From Anoplopoma fimbria (taxonomy: Eukaryota; Chordata; Actinopteri; Perciformes; Anoplopomatidae), in assembly GCF_027596085.1 (NCBI RefSeq), contig NC_072453.1, positions 9,190,448 to 9,254,447 on the forward strand: a DNA stretch of 64,000 nt, written 5' to 3'. The notes below the pieces were generated by a model, which ran no database searches, was not told where the DNA came from, and saw only the letters and a program-made list of their open reading frames with translations. A program made the translations under genes and the position numbers. Shown piece by piece: positions 24,101-35,818 of this stretch (positions within the stretch are counted from its first letter, which is position 1; each line of letters begins with the position of its first letter).

Positions 24101-27100
24101 TCCTTTCTGCTTCAAAAAACAGGCGGAGAAATGCACAGAGAGCAGCATGGATGAGGACCTCCTGGTTATAACTACACAGGTATCTCATTTAGCAGCTCAA
24201 CAGGGTGACAAACGTTCTGTGTAAAGAATCTGACAATAAAGGCCTGTTGAGGAAATATTAATAAAGTGTTTAAAACTTTTATTGGGTCCTTGGCTGATGA
24301 TCAGAGCTTTTTGTAAAAGATAAAACTGTTTATATGTGATGAAAACAGATGTCAGTCAAAAGTAAATAAAAGCTTTGTATTGATTTAATGTGTTCTGTTG
24401 AAACCAGGAGCAGGTTGAGCTGAGTCTACACGAGAAAGCTGAGCTGCAGAAAGAGCTGGATCAGATAAAGAGGGAAAATGAAACCTTAAAAAATGATCTA
24501 CAGATGGAACGGCAACAAGCCGCCGGCATCAAGGTCGGTACAGATAGAGAACACATTTCGCAACGGAGAGAAGTAGTTAAATAGGAACTTTGATATTTGA
24601 CACGGTGTGATTTATTTCTACAGGGGCAGATTGAACAGAAAGAGAAACGAATGAGTCAGCTGGTCAAAGAAATGGATCAAATCAAGGAACAATATGAAAA
24701 CCTACAAAGCACCTTCCAGGAAAAGGTGAAGGAAACGGACAGCTTAAAGGCTTGTTTTTCAGTCTATGTGTGAAATCAGTGCGACAGTTTTTTAGTGTGA
24801 AAACTAACTTTGGTGTAACTGACAGGAGGAGATGATAAAGCAAACAGAGAAACAGCAACGTGATGCTGTGAAGGAGAAAAAACAGAGCTTGAGTTTAGAC
24901 GTAGCATCAAAACAAAATGAAGTAAGATGATTTTTATCTCTTCAGCTGTCTGATGAAATCTCGTACCGATCCTTTGTTTTTTTAAATTTTCCAGACGCAC
25001 GCTCAGGAGAAATACGAGCGAGCTCTGATGAAGATCAAACTGCTGAAGGAGGAACGCGAGGTGCTGAATGGGAAGATCGATGCTCAAAGTGTGGAGATTT
25101 CCATGTGAGTCGAGTCTGATTGTTCTTCTCTTTTCATCTTTAAAAGTAGAACCTGTTGTGTACGTTTTTCTGGCCACCAACAGCTTTTTTTCATGTGTGT
25201 GTTTAAAGGTTAAATTCCAGACAAAGAGAACAAGAAAGGGAACTGTTCAAAATGAAAGACAGCATCCAGCTGCTTCAGGTAAATCTATTTTGCAGTGTGA
25301 CATTTTTTAAAGGAAAAAGCTGTTTTCATTTTATATATTCTGTGTTGTGAACATACCCAATTAAAAAGCCAAAGTAAGTATTTGTCGCAGCAAGACGATG
25401 TGTGTTTATACACACACAATACTTGTTAGGAGATACATTTAGTGCTGGTTTTGGTGTTTTTATGAGAGTTCTTAATAATAAGAAAAATGTAAAATATTAG
25501 CAGATTTATATTAGCAAAATAGTTCCTTAACAGTACAGATAGATAATTGCCAAAGAGCCTCATTAATTGTTAAATCTGCTCAAAAATGAAAAGCATAATC
25601 TCACAAATCACAAGATCAAAAAAGTCTTGCACAGATTATTCAGTTTTAGATCAGAACTTTGTTCCTGTAGTCAAATCTGTGTGTTTTTACCTTGGACAGG
25701 TGGACCTTCAGAGCAGTGAGAAGGAGAAGGAGAGGCTCTCTGAAGAGCTGCACAAGTCGCACAGCCTCGCACAGGACATGGGCAAAGTGAAGGAGGAGAA
25801 CCAGGAGTTATGTAGGAGCCTGTCGAGGCAGATAACTCTGCAAAACTGTCCGGAAGACGACCTAAGGGTGGGAACAAATAATAAAAAATAATATGCTGAA
25901 GTTCTTTTGAAAACAAACATCGATGACATGACAATCTCTCATCCAGGTTCAGTGTCAGACTCTGGGATGCCAGCTACAGGAAGCTCAGGGGAAACTGGCG
26001 GCTGAGAGGGAGGAGACCAAAAACGCCAGGAGACACGCTGAGAGTCTGGACAAAGAGCTGCAGAGGCTCAAGGAGATGCTGGAGAAGGTGGACTACACAC
26101 GCGAGCAAGCACAACTGACATGTGGCAAACAAGAGGTAAACTCAAAAAGCACCCGCAGAAACCATCCGCAGAATCCTAGACCTTGGTTTGGATATAATAT
26201 GCAGCCAAAGGTTGACTTGTGTTCTGGGTGTTTATTTTCTACTCTGTGCGAGGCCCTTTAGTTCCAGTGAAGGGAACTCCTAGTGCTGCAGGATACAATG
26301 ATGTTGTGGATTAATAGTGTGAACAGTTTGTGGAAGGGAGGCTCCTTCATGTTTCACAGCCAGCAAGCTGTGAAAACAGGAGGAGAGAAGATGAGACAGA
26401 GAAGACAAACTGGAAAGCACAACAAATTTAAGTGTAAAACCCACAAAATAAAAAGGTATAAAATAAAGAGCTGGATAGAGAAAAATTATGGGTTTTAAGA
26501 TGCTTTTTAAAAGGTGCTCCACAGGAAATGATGCTGATGGAGCTAACAGTGTTTACCTGAAAGGGAGAGAGACTGAAACCAGAAGAGTGAAGGCCGTTAG
26601 AGCTAAAGATTAATGCACATTGTTTTGGAATCACATATATTTGTTCAGGTGTCCACATACTAAAAACTGAGTCTTGTTTTCCTTCATTCCTTTATCAGCT
26701 ACAGCTCACAGAGTCCCGTGAAACGATCGCAGAGGCTCGTGAAGTGATTGCAGACAGAGAGGGAACAATAGAGGAGAAGGAGCGCATGATCACGCTGGTG
26801 AAACAGGAGAAAGAAGAGCTGGCCAGAGAAAACCAGGTATATTTACACAAAAAACACACCGGCTTCATTCAAAAAGGGTCGTGATGTGATTCCAGACGCT
26901 TGTTTGTTTACCGGTATTTATTCTGTCAGATGCTCACGAGTGATATCGAGAGGCTGCGCAAAGCTTTTGCCGACTTCCAAGCATCTCCCCCCGCCGACTC
27001 AACTTACATGCAACCCGACAACAACTCACCAGGTGCCAACACATCCGCCAACAATGACTGGCAGCAGCAGCAGCAGCCACCTGGTGATGACAACCTGTAC

Positions 27101-28443
27101 GAGACCATTGGTGAGTGTTTTTGATGTTGTCAAAGCATTAAGAGACATATAACAAAAGATTAATTCCTGCATGTTTTGTCTTTCAGTATAAAAAGAAAGT
27201 TCACTCAAATCACCAAAATAAAACCCCAAAACATTTTACACTCCCACCCTTATTAGTGTATATATTTTATTACCTGATATTTTCAGATATCCAAGACTTC
27301 TGCCGTCACCTCAGTACAATTGAGGTGAATTAGTTTTCAATTGAAGAGTTTAAATAAGCGTAAAATGATAATCCCAATGTGTCTTCTCCCAAAACTATGT
27401 CCCAGTTATTTGAGATAATCTCTAGAGAATCGACACAAATCACCGTAAAGGTTTGGCGATATGATGATAAATTCTGAGAGAAAACATAAATCTGTTAACT
27501 TCCAAAGACCTTCTTATACTGTTTATAAAAAATAAGTTATTACTTTAACATCTCTGGGTGATTTAGACAGAAATGTTTAATTGTCATGTGATGAAGTAGC
27601 CTAATTTGTCTGGAATTTAATTTGATAGATTTACTTAAAAGCCGACATACAAGATTTGTTGTTTATACATTAACTGTTTCAAAATAGATTTATATTTACT
27701 ATATCCAATTATATATAAATACTGTGACACAAAATAAATATCTATAGAGGATTTCATCTATAATCACCCAGTTCTACTACATAAAACAAATTCCAAAGTA
27801 AGGAGTCATTGATAATGAAAAAGAAAAAGAGCTGCAGCCCTTGAATAAATTATGAATAAACAGTAATTGTTTGAATTAATCTGATGTTAACTGATTTCCC
27901 TTTCTTTGCAGACACCCCTGCAGACCCAGAGCAAGAGGTGAGTTGAATTATATTTGTATAATATTCGTAAAAAGAGGCCACAACCTCACCTGACCCATCA
28001 CTCACACAGTTCATATCCAAAGCATGTTGTCAGTGAGCTCGTCTATTTATATTTCCTCACTGATCTCTACAAACAAAGTGTTTGAACAGTGCCAGCAAAT
28101 GAATCAATTTAACACAACCTGAATGAACTAGTCAGTCGAAGGTTAAAGAAGCTGCACGCAACTCTCACCTTTAAACTTCACTCGGCTGTTTACCGTTTAT
28201 TTTCCAAGAAGACTTAAAACATAATCCGCTCCCTATTTCGTTACCCCTCCTGACGCTCCGTCTCCATTTCCTCCTCAGCAGTCGCTGGTGTGTCGCCACT
28301 GCCAGGAGTGCTTCCCCTGCATAACCCGACACGAGCTGGAGGCGCACGAGCAGAGTCACCGGGTGTGTCCGTTCTGCACGATGATCTGTGACAACATGGA
28401 GCAGTCCGTGTTTGAAGATCACGTCTACGGCCACGGGCTGTGA
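21134..28443 (+). CDS. calcoco2: calcoco2 (NDP52), selective autophagy receptor
   Basis: Cytosolic receptor that links ubiquitin- or galectin-marked cargo to LC3/GABARAP on autophagosomes. Coding exons: 21134-21298, 22635-22737, 24022-24179, 24408-24533, 24624-24725, 24826-24921, 24995-25104, 25209-25278, 25700-25867, 25947-26135, 26699-26836, 26930-27110, 27912-27937 and 28279-28443, giving 598 residues. A non-coding exon ends at 20688 (CAACAT then GTAAGT). The start ATG has a good context (GCCATGG). Residues about 15-125 form the SKICH domain (HYT-like CCYTLTAAF, DWVGIFKVGW, YYLPKDDDFYQFCYV). DEDLLVITTQ follows, with LLVI at 136-139 in the place of the human non-canonical LIR. A long coiled coil occupies roughly 143-490. 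Two zinc fingers close the protein: C549/C552/H567/H571 and C574/C577/H592/H596, ending FEDHVYGHGL. The coiled coil is longer than in human (446 residues as I recall). The SKICH paralogues tax1bp1 and calcoco1 fit less well because of the C-terminus and the neighbouring genes. Confidence 0.9.
21406..22500. repeat. Degenerate minisatellite with terminal inverted orientation (calcoco2 intron)
   Basis: About 1 kb of imperfect repeats built on an AATAATGACTTAGTATCTC-like unit of about 20-25 bases. From about 22345 to 22500 the units appear in the opposite orientation (GTCATTATTTTGTGAAACTA and variants). The array is therefore a fold-back structure filling most of the intron 21299-22634. Confidence 0.85.
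22738..24021 (+). other. calcoco2 intron 22738-24021, no feature recognised
   Basis: Bounded by GTAAGA and a CGTCAG acceptor. AT-rich; I see no repeat family, ORF or exon in it. Confidence 0.6.
26136..26698 (+). other. calcoco2 intron 26136-26698, nothing recognised
   Basis: The intron lies between the GAG-GTAAAC donor and the TTATCAG acceptor. No repeat or exon was recognised in it. Confidence 0.5.
27111..27911 (+). other. calcoco2 intron 27111-27911, AT-rich
   Basis: It separates the Gln/Pro-rich linker exon from a 26-base microexon (27912-27937). Nothing beyond AT-rich sequence was seen. Confidence 0.6.
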
Positions 28444-28470
28444 GAGAAGGCTATTCTAACAGCTGGAGCC

Positions 28471-28473
<3 letters not shown>

Positions 28474-28504
<31 letters not shown>

Positions 28505-28506
28505 AA
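28474..28506. repeat. (CAA)n microsatellite
   Basis: About eleven ACA/CAA units starting about 30 bases after the calcoco2 stop codon, hence in the 3' UTR. Confidence 0.95.
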
Positions 28507-28744
28507 ACAAGTCTTACAAGTTTGGGGGGTCTGATATAAAAAAGACCGTACCGATATTATTACACACTTTTACCGTAATCTACTTTACTGTTGACCTTTT
28601 TCCGAAGCATACTGTTTTTGTGGTCATTTATTTTGGTAAAATGGTATCTTATCATTGTTTAAAGTAAATGACCACATAACTGGGCTTACTTTGAGATGTT
28701 TTCATACTTAGTGTTATATACAGTGTTTCTGTATTGATACAGAA

Positions 28745-28803
28745 AAAATTTGGGATTTGAGGATCAAAATTTGGGATTTGAGGATCAAAATTTGGGATTT
28801 GAG
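28745..28803. repeat. 23-base tandem repeat, about 2.5 copies
   Basis: The unit begins AATTTGGGATTTGAGGATCA and recurs with exact spacing of 23 bases; it lies in the calcoco2 3' region. Confidence 0.9.
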
Positions 28804-29652
28804 AATAAAAATTAAAAAAATAGTCCGAAATTGACTGTTGAATTTACATATTTATATAGAATTTGCATATGTTATGAGTAGAGATGCACCGACCCATTAG
28901 TTTCATATATATAATTTTTGCCAGTCAAATCATGTTTCAGTGTGGAAGTTCTTCAGATTGAGTGAAAAAGACATAAAACTTGTCATTTTCAACATCTGCA
29001 AGTCCAAAATAAGCCGTTCATCAATGACCTTAAAACCATTTGGAACAACTTTGAGATTTGTTTGAGTGACAGAATGTCCTATAACTTGGTGCAGTTTGGG
29101 AGAAATGTTAGTAATAAATAATTTACTACTAAAAAACTTAGTCAGTTGAGTTTCAAATTTCCATGTAAGAAAAGCAACAAGATGTTTGTGTTTGGAAAGA
29201 AAATCCGAATCTGCAAAAATCAGAATCAGCAGGTCAGGAAATATTCTAAATTGGAATCGGTGTGCCTCTGTTTTTTTGGCTAACCCCTTTTTTTGGCTGA
29301 CTCTTCATCACAAAACTTTTTTTGACCTGATCCGCTAAACTCAAACAATTTAATAAAAAGACGTAAAATAATAACTTTGTGAATGCTTTTGCTGAAGAGA
29401 TTAAATATAAAATGGGAGTTGAGCCCATTTCTCCCTTTTTTGTTTTGTTTAAAATTAGCAAAATTGTTTAAATCAGGAGCTTTCTATTTAAAGAAGAAAT
29501 AAACAAAATTATTTTGGACACATTGAAGATGAATAGTACAAACATAAAAGTGAGAAATGAATTTCATATTGAATTTAAATGAATGTCAAATGTGATTACA
29601 TATTTTCTTTATCTTTAAAGTTATGTTATGCTTTGGAAAATACGCAACAGCA

Positions 29653-29657
<5 letters not shown>

Positions 29658-29715
<58 letters not shown>
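29658..29715. repeat. (AT)n microsatellite
   Basis: About 58 bases of uninterrupted AT. Confidence 0.97.
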
Positions 29716-29717
<2 letters not shown>

Positions 29718-30369
29718 ATTTGTAGTAAAAAGGCTAAAACATGCTTTAACAGTGGAACGTATCATTTAAAATAAAGCCTGTCACATTTAAAACTTAATAT
29801 TTTAACCACAATTCTTCATCTCCAATATAACTTTGCACTCTTAATCCCTCAGAGGAAACTGATGATCTACAATAACCAGATTGTGTCGATTTAACTGTTT
29901 TATTTAACTTCTGTTCATTTCTGCTGATTATTAAAATGTGTACGACAGAATGAATTGTTGATGTGAGGTTAAGTGATGCAACAATTATGTAAATGGTTCT
30001 GCTGGAATAATAAAAGGGTAGAATGAAGCAGATCTTAAGTTATTCTTTAATATATGAAAAAACAATTACATGTTTAGTCTGTACGTTGATCCATAACCAC
30101 CCATAACCCTTTAAACCAGCGACACAACACCAAAGTCCGTGTGCAGCGTCGTGTCTGAATATGTGAGAGCTCTCGTTGCATAGAAGCTACAGGAGGAGCC
30201 GCTGAGGACAGTTTGGCCCTCCTCGTGTCCAGAAAATGATCTCAGAGGGAGCTTCACCCAGCCGGCTCCGTCACATGAGCCGTCCCACCGGAAACAATAT
30301 GTGTTTACCAACATGTCTCTGAGGCTCCATCTGAGCTGGTGGCCTCTGTCATTTTTTCTTTTTTTTTCT

Positions 30370-33300
30370 TCAAGGTGTCATCTGATTGGCTTCCTCCGGT
30401 GTGACATCACGGGAGGTCAGCTCAGAGAAGAGAGCGGGCAGCCAGTACTGAGCTTCTTCAGCCGCTTGAGAGTCCAACCACGCCAGGCCTTCTTTCAGCA
30501 GGTGGTCCTATGAAGTGTAGATGTAATTTAAGATTTTTAAAAACATATTCATACCATGTAGAAGATATGGCCCAGATTTATTATTCTAAATATATTTTCA
30601 GTACTTCCCAGCTGTATATAACAATAATTTAAGGGGTCCAACTAATGATTATAGCGATTATCTTGATCTTCTCTATTAATTGTTCGGTCTAATAAATGGT
30701 TAATAACTGTGAAAATGGAATTCAAAATTTCTCAGAGCCCAAAGTGAGTCTTTAATTTGCCTTTTTTTGTGCGACCAACAATCAAAATTTTCGATTTACT
30801 GTCTCAGACTTTTGTGAATGACATTTGAGACTTTTGTCACTGAATGCTAGAGTCAAACTGTCCTGTATAGTGACCTGAAATGGGCTGATGATGCACTTAC
30901 CAGGACGTGACAAGCCCGTTCCTTCTCCCATTTCAGACTGACTTTGATCTCACTCACTGTGACGTAGCCCTTTTTCTACAAATGAAGAAAGAAACAGACA
31001 TCACTTTACATCAAACAGCCAAGATTTCTGTTTTTGAGATAAAGACGCCCTTTGACAGACAGAAAATCTGTAAAAAGGGGCTGGTTACATGTGAATGGGT
31101 AGGTGAATGTATTTTCATCACACTGACTTAATTCTTAACTCTTATTCTCCACAACAAGAAAGGGAAACAGACTTTTAATGGACTGATCTGACATGAATAG
31201 AATCTCATCTCTTTATTTTCTTTGAGCTCAAGTGATGATGATTAAATGACACATTTATTCAACCAAGATGCACATTTAATAGTTCTCTCTTTATTTCACT
31301 TTATGCAGCTTTTGTTTTAATGTTAATGACATGACATTTGATTCAGACTGAAGACATTTAAATTCAAACATGAATGAAATATGTCTGTAGATTTTGGAGA
31401 GACAGACAGGAGTACCAGCATGGGAGCAAAGCAATGTACTACTGTGGACGTATTTGAGAAACCTAAGAAGATCTATATCAACTTAATTGAACACTATTAT
31501 TAACCATATTCTCACCACTTAACCTTTGTGTCAAACAGCCCTTTCAAACAGCAAACTAAAGCCGTTATTTATGATCTATTCAAGTCCACCAGACTCCATT
31601 ATTTTCCTCAATTTTACCTCACACATCACAGGAATAGCTGGTCTACCACTGCCTCGATCGGTTAGTTTGATTGTGTTATTGAGTGACTTTCGGTAAATCT
31701 AAACTAACCCTTTAATTCTTGGTAAAAACAAAGTTGATACATTAATGATAAACCAAGGAGCTGCTCTCACCTCGGCCAGCTGCAGAACGACAGTGTGATC
31801 CATGTTGAGCTCAGCTGGGACCGACTGGACCAGGTAAGAACCTCCGACGGGAATCATCCCAAAGCCGTTCCCCATCACCTTCAGTTTCTTTATGGCTCTC
31901 ATCAAGTCATCTCTGGGAAGCACATATTTAGTGATTTTAATAAATCATTAAATTTAGGACTTATGGGAGTGTGGAATTTTATCTGATACTTTAAATATTC
32001 AACTTACTGGCTCACATCCTGAGCGTATTTACCTCTTCCCTTCAATACTCTCTGATGGAGTTCATCCAGAGTAATGAGCCCTGAAAGTAAATACACACGT
32101 CAACATTTAAAAGCCAGAAACATTATTAATAATGGTATCAGCATTATGCAGGTGTTCATAACTGGATTAATTGTATATTACGGTGTTAAGATGAAGAATA
32201 TCAGATTGACTGAGTGATCTCTTTGTAACCAGTTAAACTTATTAATTATCACTTAGTGTCCTGAGTAATTACAAACCTCCATTTCTGTGTTTCAGGGCGA
32301 GACACACTTCAATAATCTGAACGCCGAGTTCATAATAGAAGTCACCTACGCCGAGCATCTCAGACCAAAAACCTTTGCCAGCTGTGGACAAAATTAAGAA
32401 AGTTATTTTCAACTTTAAAACAGAGAATTTCAACAAAATTATCTGAAAGTTTATATTCCAGGTGTTCCTCACAGGCAAGGGGGTCGACCCCAATGGTGGC
32501 ACACATCTCCTGAAACTGAACCCTGAACTGGGAGCTCTTTCGGATTTCTTGTTTGTGTTTGCTGGCGAACTCCTCCAGGTTTGACTTGAAGGTCTCCAAC
32601 TGCTTCGACATCTGGCAAAAAAACAGAAACAGGTGAGTAAAGCCAGAACAGGGAATATCAATAGACAAAAGTCTGCATATAAAATAAATATATGGTAGTT
32701 ATAGATTTATAACTGGAAGATGGGACGTTTAATTAAATATATATTTTGATTGATTGTCATTTTTGTTCATCATACAGACAAATACGTTTTAAAAATCAAA
32801 CAATGTGGCAGTTAATAAACAATATTGTTCCATTTCTGATTTACAAAACCAGCATTTCATAATTAGAATCCAGTGGTGGAAGAAGTATTCACATCTTGTA
32901 GTTAAGTAAAAGTAGTAAAAACTAAGAAAAATATATTATGTCGACAGAAAAACTCACTTGAACAATTTGGTCTTCTGCAAGAACATTTCCTCTTTCCTTA
33001 TATTTGGCCTGAATATAGAAGAAAAGAAAAACCACTGATAAGATAATAGAGACAAAGTCTTAATGTTTCCCCAACAACAATAACAACATAAGCACAAATA
33101 AACAATCAATAAATAACAATAAATAACAAGATAATTAAACAATTAAGAATAAATAAGCAAATATCTAATAACAAGACATACAAAATAAGGGTCTCTTTCT
33201 CCAATTAATGTCAGAGATGGCATCAAGACATAAAATGTGTAAAACATTATTATAGAGGTGTTATTATGGACATGTGCAACTGATCCTATAATAAGAAGGC

Positions 33301-33438
33301 AATGCATTGTTTTTGTGCTTTTCTAAATACATGAATGGTTGAATGCAAAAACAGAAAAATGTGAAATAACTCCTGTGACGTCACCTCTGCAAGCTTCTTT
33401 TTGGCAATAGCTCCTGCACCAACTCCTCTCCGATGCAT
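30370..33438 (-). CDS. snf8: snf8 (VPS22/EAP30), ESCRT-II subunit
   Basis: Core subunit of ESCRT-II, which sorts ubiquitinated membrane cargo into multivesicular bodies on endosomes and recruits ESCRT-III. Eight coding exons: 33385-33438 (ATG at 33438-33436), 32958-33008, 32473-32611, 32277-32381, 32008-32080, 31771-31912, 30901-30975 and 30370-30507 (TGA at 30372-30370). All phases agree and give 258 residues, equal to the human protein as I recall it. Visible marks are the [18 protein letters not shown] start, the helical hairpin around [20 protein letters not shown], the winged-helix stretch [19 protein letters not shown], and [20 protein letters not shown] followed by the second winged helix ([20 protein letters not shown]). 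It is transcribed away from msl1, about 1.8 kb apart. Confidence 0.96.
30976..31770 (-). other. snf8 intron 30976-31770, no feature recognised
   Basis: It separates the exon ending VVLQLAE from the exon opening KKGYVTV. AT-rich with no recognisable repeat or ORF. Confidence 0.6.
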
Positions 33439-33744
33439 TCTGCAGAAGTCTGGTCCAAACGTTGAATATGAAGCTTAAACTATGAGTGTCTCTATCACAG
33501 AACAATGCCAGGAAAGATTATAATAATAATCTAAACTCTAGAGTACACAGTTTTCTGTTGATCAATGTGATACATACAGCTACTTTAGTAACACTGTTTC
33601 CATTTTGAGAGAAAGGAAGTAAACTACTTCCTCATCCATTTGTTGCATACTGCCCCCTGGTGTCCTGGAGAATATAGCAGGCCAGTATGGGAACTGCACC
33701 CAGTTATAACAAAATAAATCACTAAATTAAAAGATAAAATATAC

Positions 33745-34080
33745 AGTCAGTGTTTGAAGGAGTACTCAGATTCTTTACTTGAGTGAAAGTAGATAGAAAT
33801 ATGGTCTAAAAATTCACTAAAAAGCCCTGATTTCAACATGTTACTCAAGTGCAGTGGTTGAAGACATATCCAGATCTAAGTAAAAGTAGCAATAAATTGA
33901 AAATCTTACATAAGAAAAAGTAGTAAAGTATTACCACCAAAATATACATGATGTACCACATGTAAAAGTATTCATTATGCAGAATTCCCCATTTCAAAAT
34001 AATTAAAATATACAGTATTTAATGATTTTTATTATTATTGGATTAAATAGATAAATACCTATTTCACCACTGCTTCATAA
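33745..34080. mobile_element. Short non-autonomous DNA element, hAT-like
   Basis: Carries the teleost signature of repeated AGTACTCAGATTCTTTACTT, AAGTAAAAGTAG and ACATGTAAAAGTATTCATTA phrases found in small hAT-derived elements. A related fragment with CCAGTGGTGGAAGAAGTATT lies at 32870-32925. Exact ends and target duplications could not be fixed by eye. Confidence 0.4.
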
Positions 34081-34399
34081 CCACACTTGAATTATCAACA
34101 CGACAAATGGGTTTTTCAAAAGTACAATAAGAAAGAAAGAAACACTTTTCCACAAATCTAAGAATGTAGTCCTATTGGTGAATGTTATGTTGTGATTAAT
34201 AGAAAAAAAAAACACAACAGAATCTAAATTGAACTACCCCACCTTTTGAGATATAGTGGTGTTCAATACCTTTCCTCAGTTTACTTGAACTACTTGCACC
34301 TGACTACATAAATATCCGCAGGGAATATACAAATGCATTTATTAACCATTCCTGTAATTATATTTAAACTATTTGTATATATGTTAACTATGCGCTGCA

Positions 34400-34605
34400 T
34401 GTTCTATATCAGACTGTACAACAACAGCGGAGACCACAGTCTGTCACCATGCTGACCAGCCCCCCCCCCCCGCATGTGGATATACTGTACACTTTTATTT
34501 AACTTTATTTTTATTTTATTGTATAATATGTTGTATTTATTATCTGTTTCTATGTAGTTGAGCTGCTGCAACACCCCAATTTCCCCCATGGGGATCAATA
34601 AAGGA
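34400..34605 (+). mobile_element. 3' tail of a non-LTR retrotransposon or SINE
   Basis: The segment ends with CCCCATGGGGATCAATAAAG, a tail phrase widespread in fish genomes next to simple repeats, and runs straight into an AAT microsatellite, as retrotransposon tails do. Family not assigned. Confidence 0.4.

Positions 34606-34675
<70 letters not shown>
34606..34675. repeat. (AAT)n microsatellite
   Basis: About 23 AAT units directly downstream of the retrotransposon-like tail. Confidence 0.97.
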
Positions 34676-34676
<1 letters not shown>

Positions 34677-34999
34677 TGTTATTACCTAGTCTTGTTCAGC
34701 TTTTTCCCTCTTTTTTTGTTCATTTATTCATTTTTTTTGTTGTGCACTTGGACCAGTTTAACACAAATGTTCCTCTATATACTGTACTGCACTGCATACA
34801 GCTTCTCTCACCTTAAAAGTGCAATATTTACCTCATCTAAATGGACTGGAGCAGAGAAAGTAAAGCCCAATAAAATATTAAAACCAAAGTAAAATACACA
34901 AGTTGTATTTGTCCTTCAGCACTTGAGTGACTGTACTTGTTTAATTCCACAACAGGTCATTACATCATCACAGTATCACCATTACATAGCTGCAGTATC

Positions 35000-35228
35000 A
35001 GGTGTACTCTGTGTGTACTCTGTGTGTACTCTGTGTGTACTCTGTGTGTGTACTCTGTGTACTCTGTGTGTACTCTGTGTACTCTGTGTGTACTCTGTGT
35101 GTGTACTCTGTGTACTCTGTGTGTACTCTGTGTGTACTCTGTGTACTCTGTGTGTACTCTGTGTGTGTACTCTGTGTACTCTGTGTGTACTCTCTGTGTG
35201 TACTCTGTGTGTACTCTGTGTACTCTGT
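35000..35228. repeat. GTGTACTCT minisatellite at the msl1 promoter
   Basis: About 230 bases made of TGTGTACTC units with alternating lengths of about 9, 11 and 13 bases. It stops about 50 bases before the NRF1 motif of the msl1 promoter. Confidence 0.95.
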
Positions 35229-35278
35229 CGCCCCCTGCCGGCGCTCCTCCCACCACGCCGTTCAAAACACAAGAACCG

Positions 35279-35288
35279 GCGCATGCGC
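35279..35288. promoter_or_regulatory. NRF1 site in msl1 promoter
   Basis: GCGCATGCGC is the perfect palindromic core of the NRF1 consensus, common in TATA-less housekeeping promoters. It lies just upstream of a segment ending in the donor CGAG-GTAGGG near 35365, the likely msl1 leader exon. Confidence 0.6.
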
Positions 35289-35461
35289 AGTAGTGGGCGC
35301 TTTAAAACAAGCCTTGAGGAGGGAACATGGAGACACTTGCAGGTGGACTTGAATAACAGTCGAGGTAGGGTCGAAACACAGTGATTAAACACCATTAAAA
35401 ACACCCATGGGTGCTGTGTGACGTGGTTGTTATGACGTCTCAGCTCTGGATTCACGTTTAT

Positions 35462-35516
35462 GCTCGTTAAACTAGCCGGCTAAGCGTTAGCCTGCTAAGC
35501 TAGCCGGCTAGCTGTT
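35462..35516. repeat. GCTAGC-rich motif cluster (msl1 leader intron)
   Basis: Overlapping units such as CTAGCCGGCTAAGCGTTAGC and GCTAAGCTAGCCGGCTAGC are packed into about 55 bases, about 180 bases after the NRF1 site. A similar cluster occurs in the fbrs 5' region. Confidence 0.7.
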
Positions 35517-35818
35517 ATTGTTTTTCATGAATCCGGGAGAGCCAAAATGGAGGAGAAGGCTCGTGCCAGTGTCCTGCACAGCCACTCCCGAGCCCCCCCA
35601 CACTGACATGAGCTTTAATACTTCATAACATGTGTCTGGATTAGCTTCTGGGTTCTTGTGTTGCATGCTAATGTAGCTTAGCATGATGTTTTTGTTGAGG
35701 ATGCACAGGCTTGCAGACTATATAACACCACACCTCTCCTCTTTGTTTTGCAGGCTCTCATGGGAGGAGGTAGCTGTGGTTGAGATGCACCGCCGAGGCG
35801 CTGCAGGATGAACCAGCC

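Larger units (their letters stand above)
28444..30369. other. Convergent 3' regions of calcoco2 and snf8
   Basis: Holds the calcoco2 3' UTR on plus and the snf8 3' UTR on minus. Contents: (CAA)n at 28474-28506, two and a half copies of a 23-base unit at 28745-28803, and (AT)n at 29658-29715. TTTATT at 29899-29904 is a plausible snf8 polyadenylation signal (AATAAA on minus). No other coding sequence was seen; the minus-strand frame at 30111-30314 is 3' UTR. Confidence 0.55.
33439..35270. other. Divergent spacer between snf8 and msl1, repeat-rich
   Basis: Contains the snf8 5' end, a hAT-type fragment, a non-LTR retrotransposon-like tail with an AAT microsatellite, and a large minisatellite that runs up to the msl1 promoter; each is listed separately. 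No coding gene recognised. ORFs across the minisatellite (34.9-35.4 kb, both strands) are repeat artefacts. Confidence 0.6.

Noticed and set aside
34923..35455. Long Cys/Val/Leu-Tyr and His-Arg-Val repeat ORFs on both strands
   Set aside because: They are translations of the GTGTACTCT minisatellite; open in several frames with no start context or homology.
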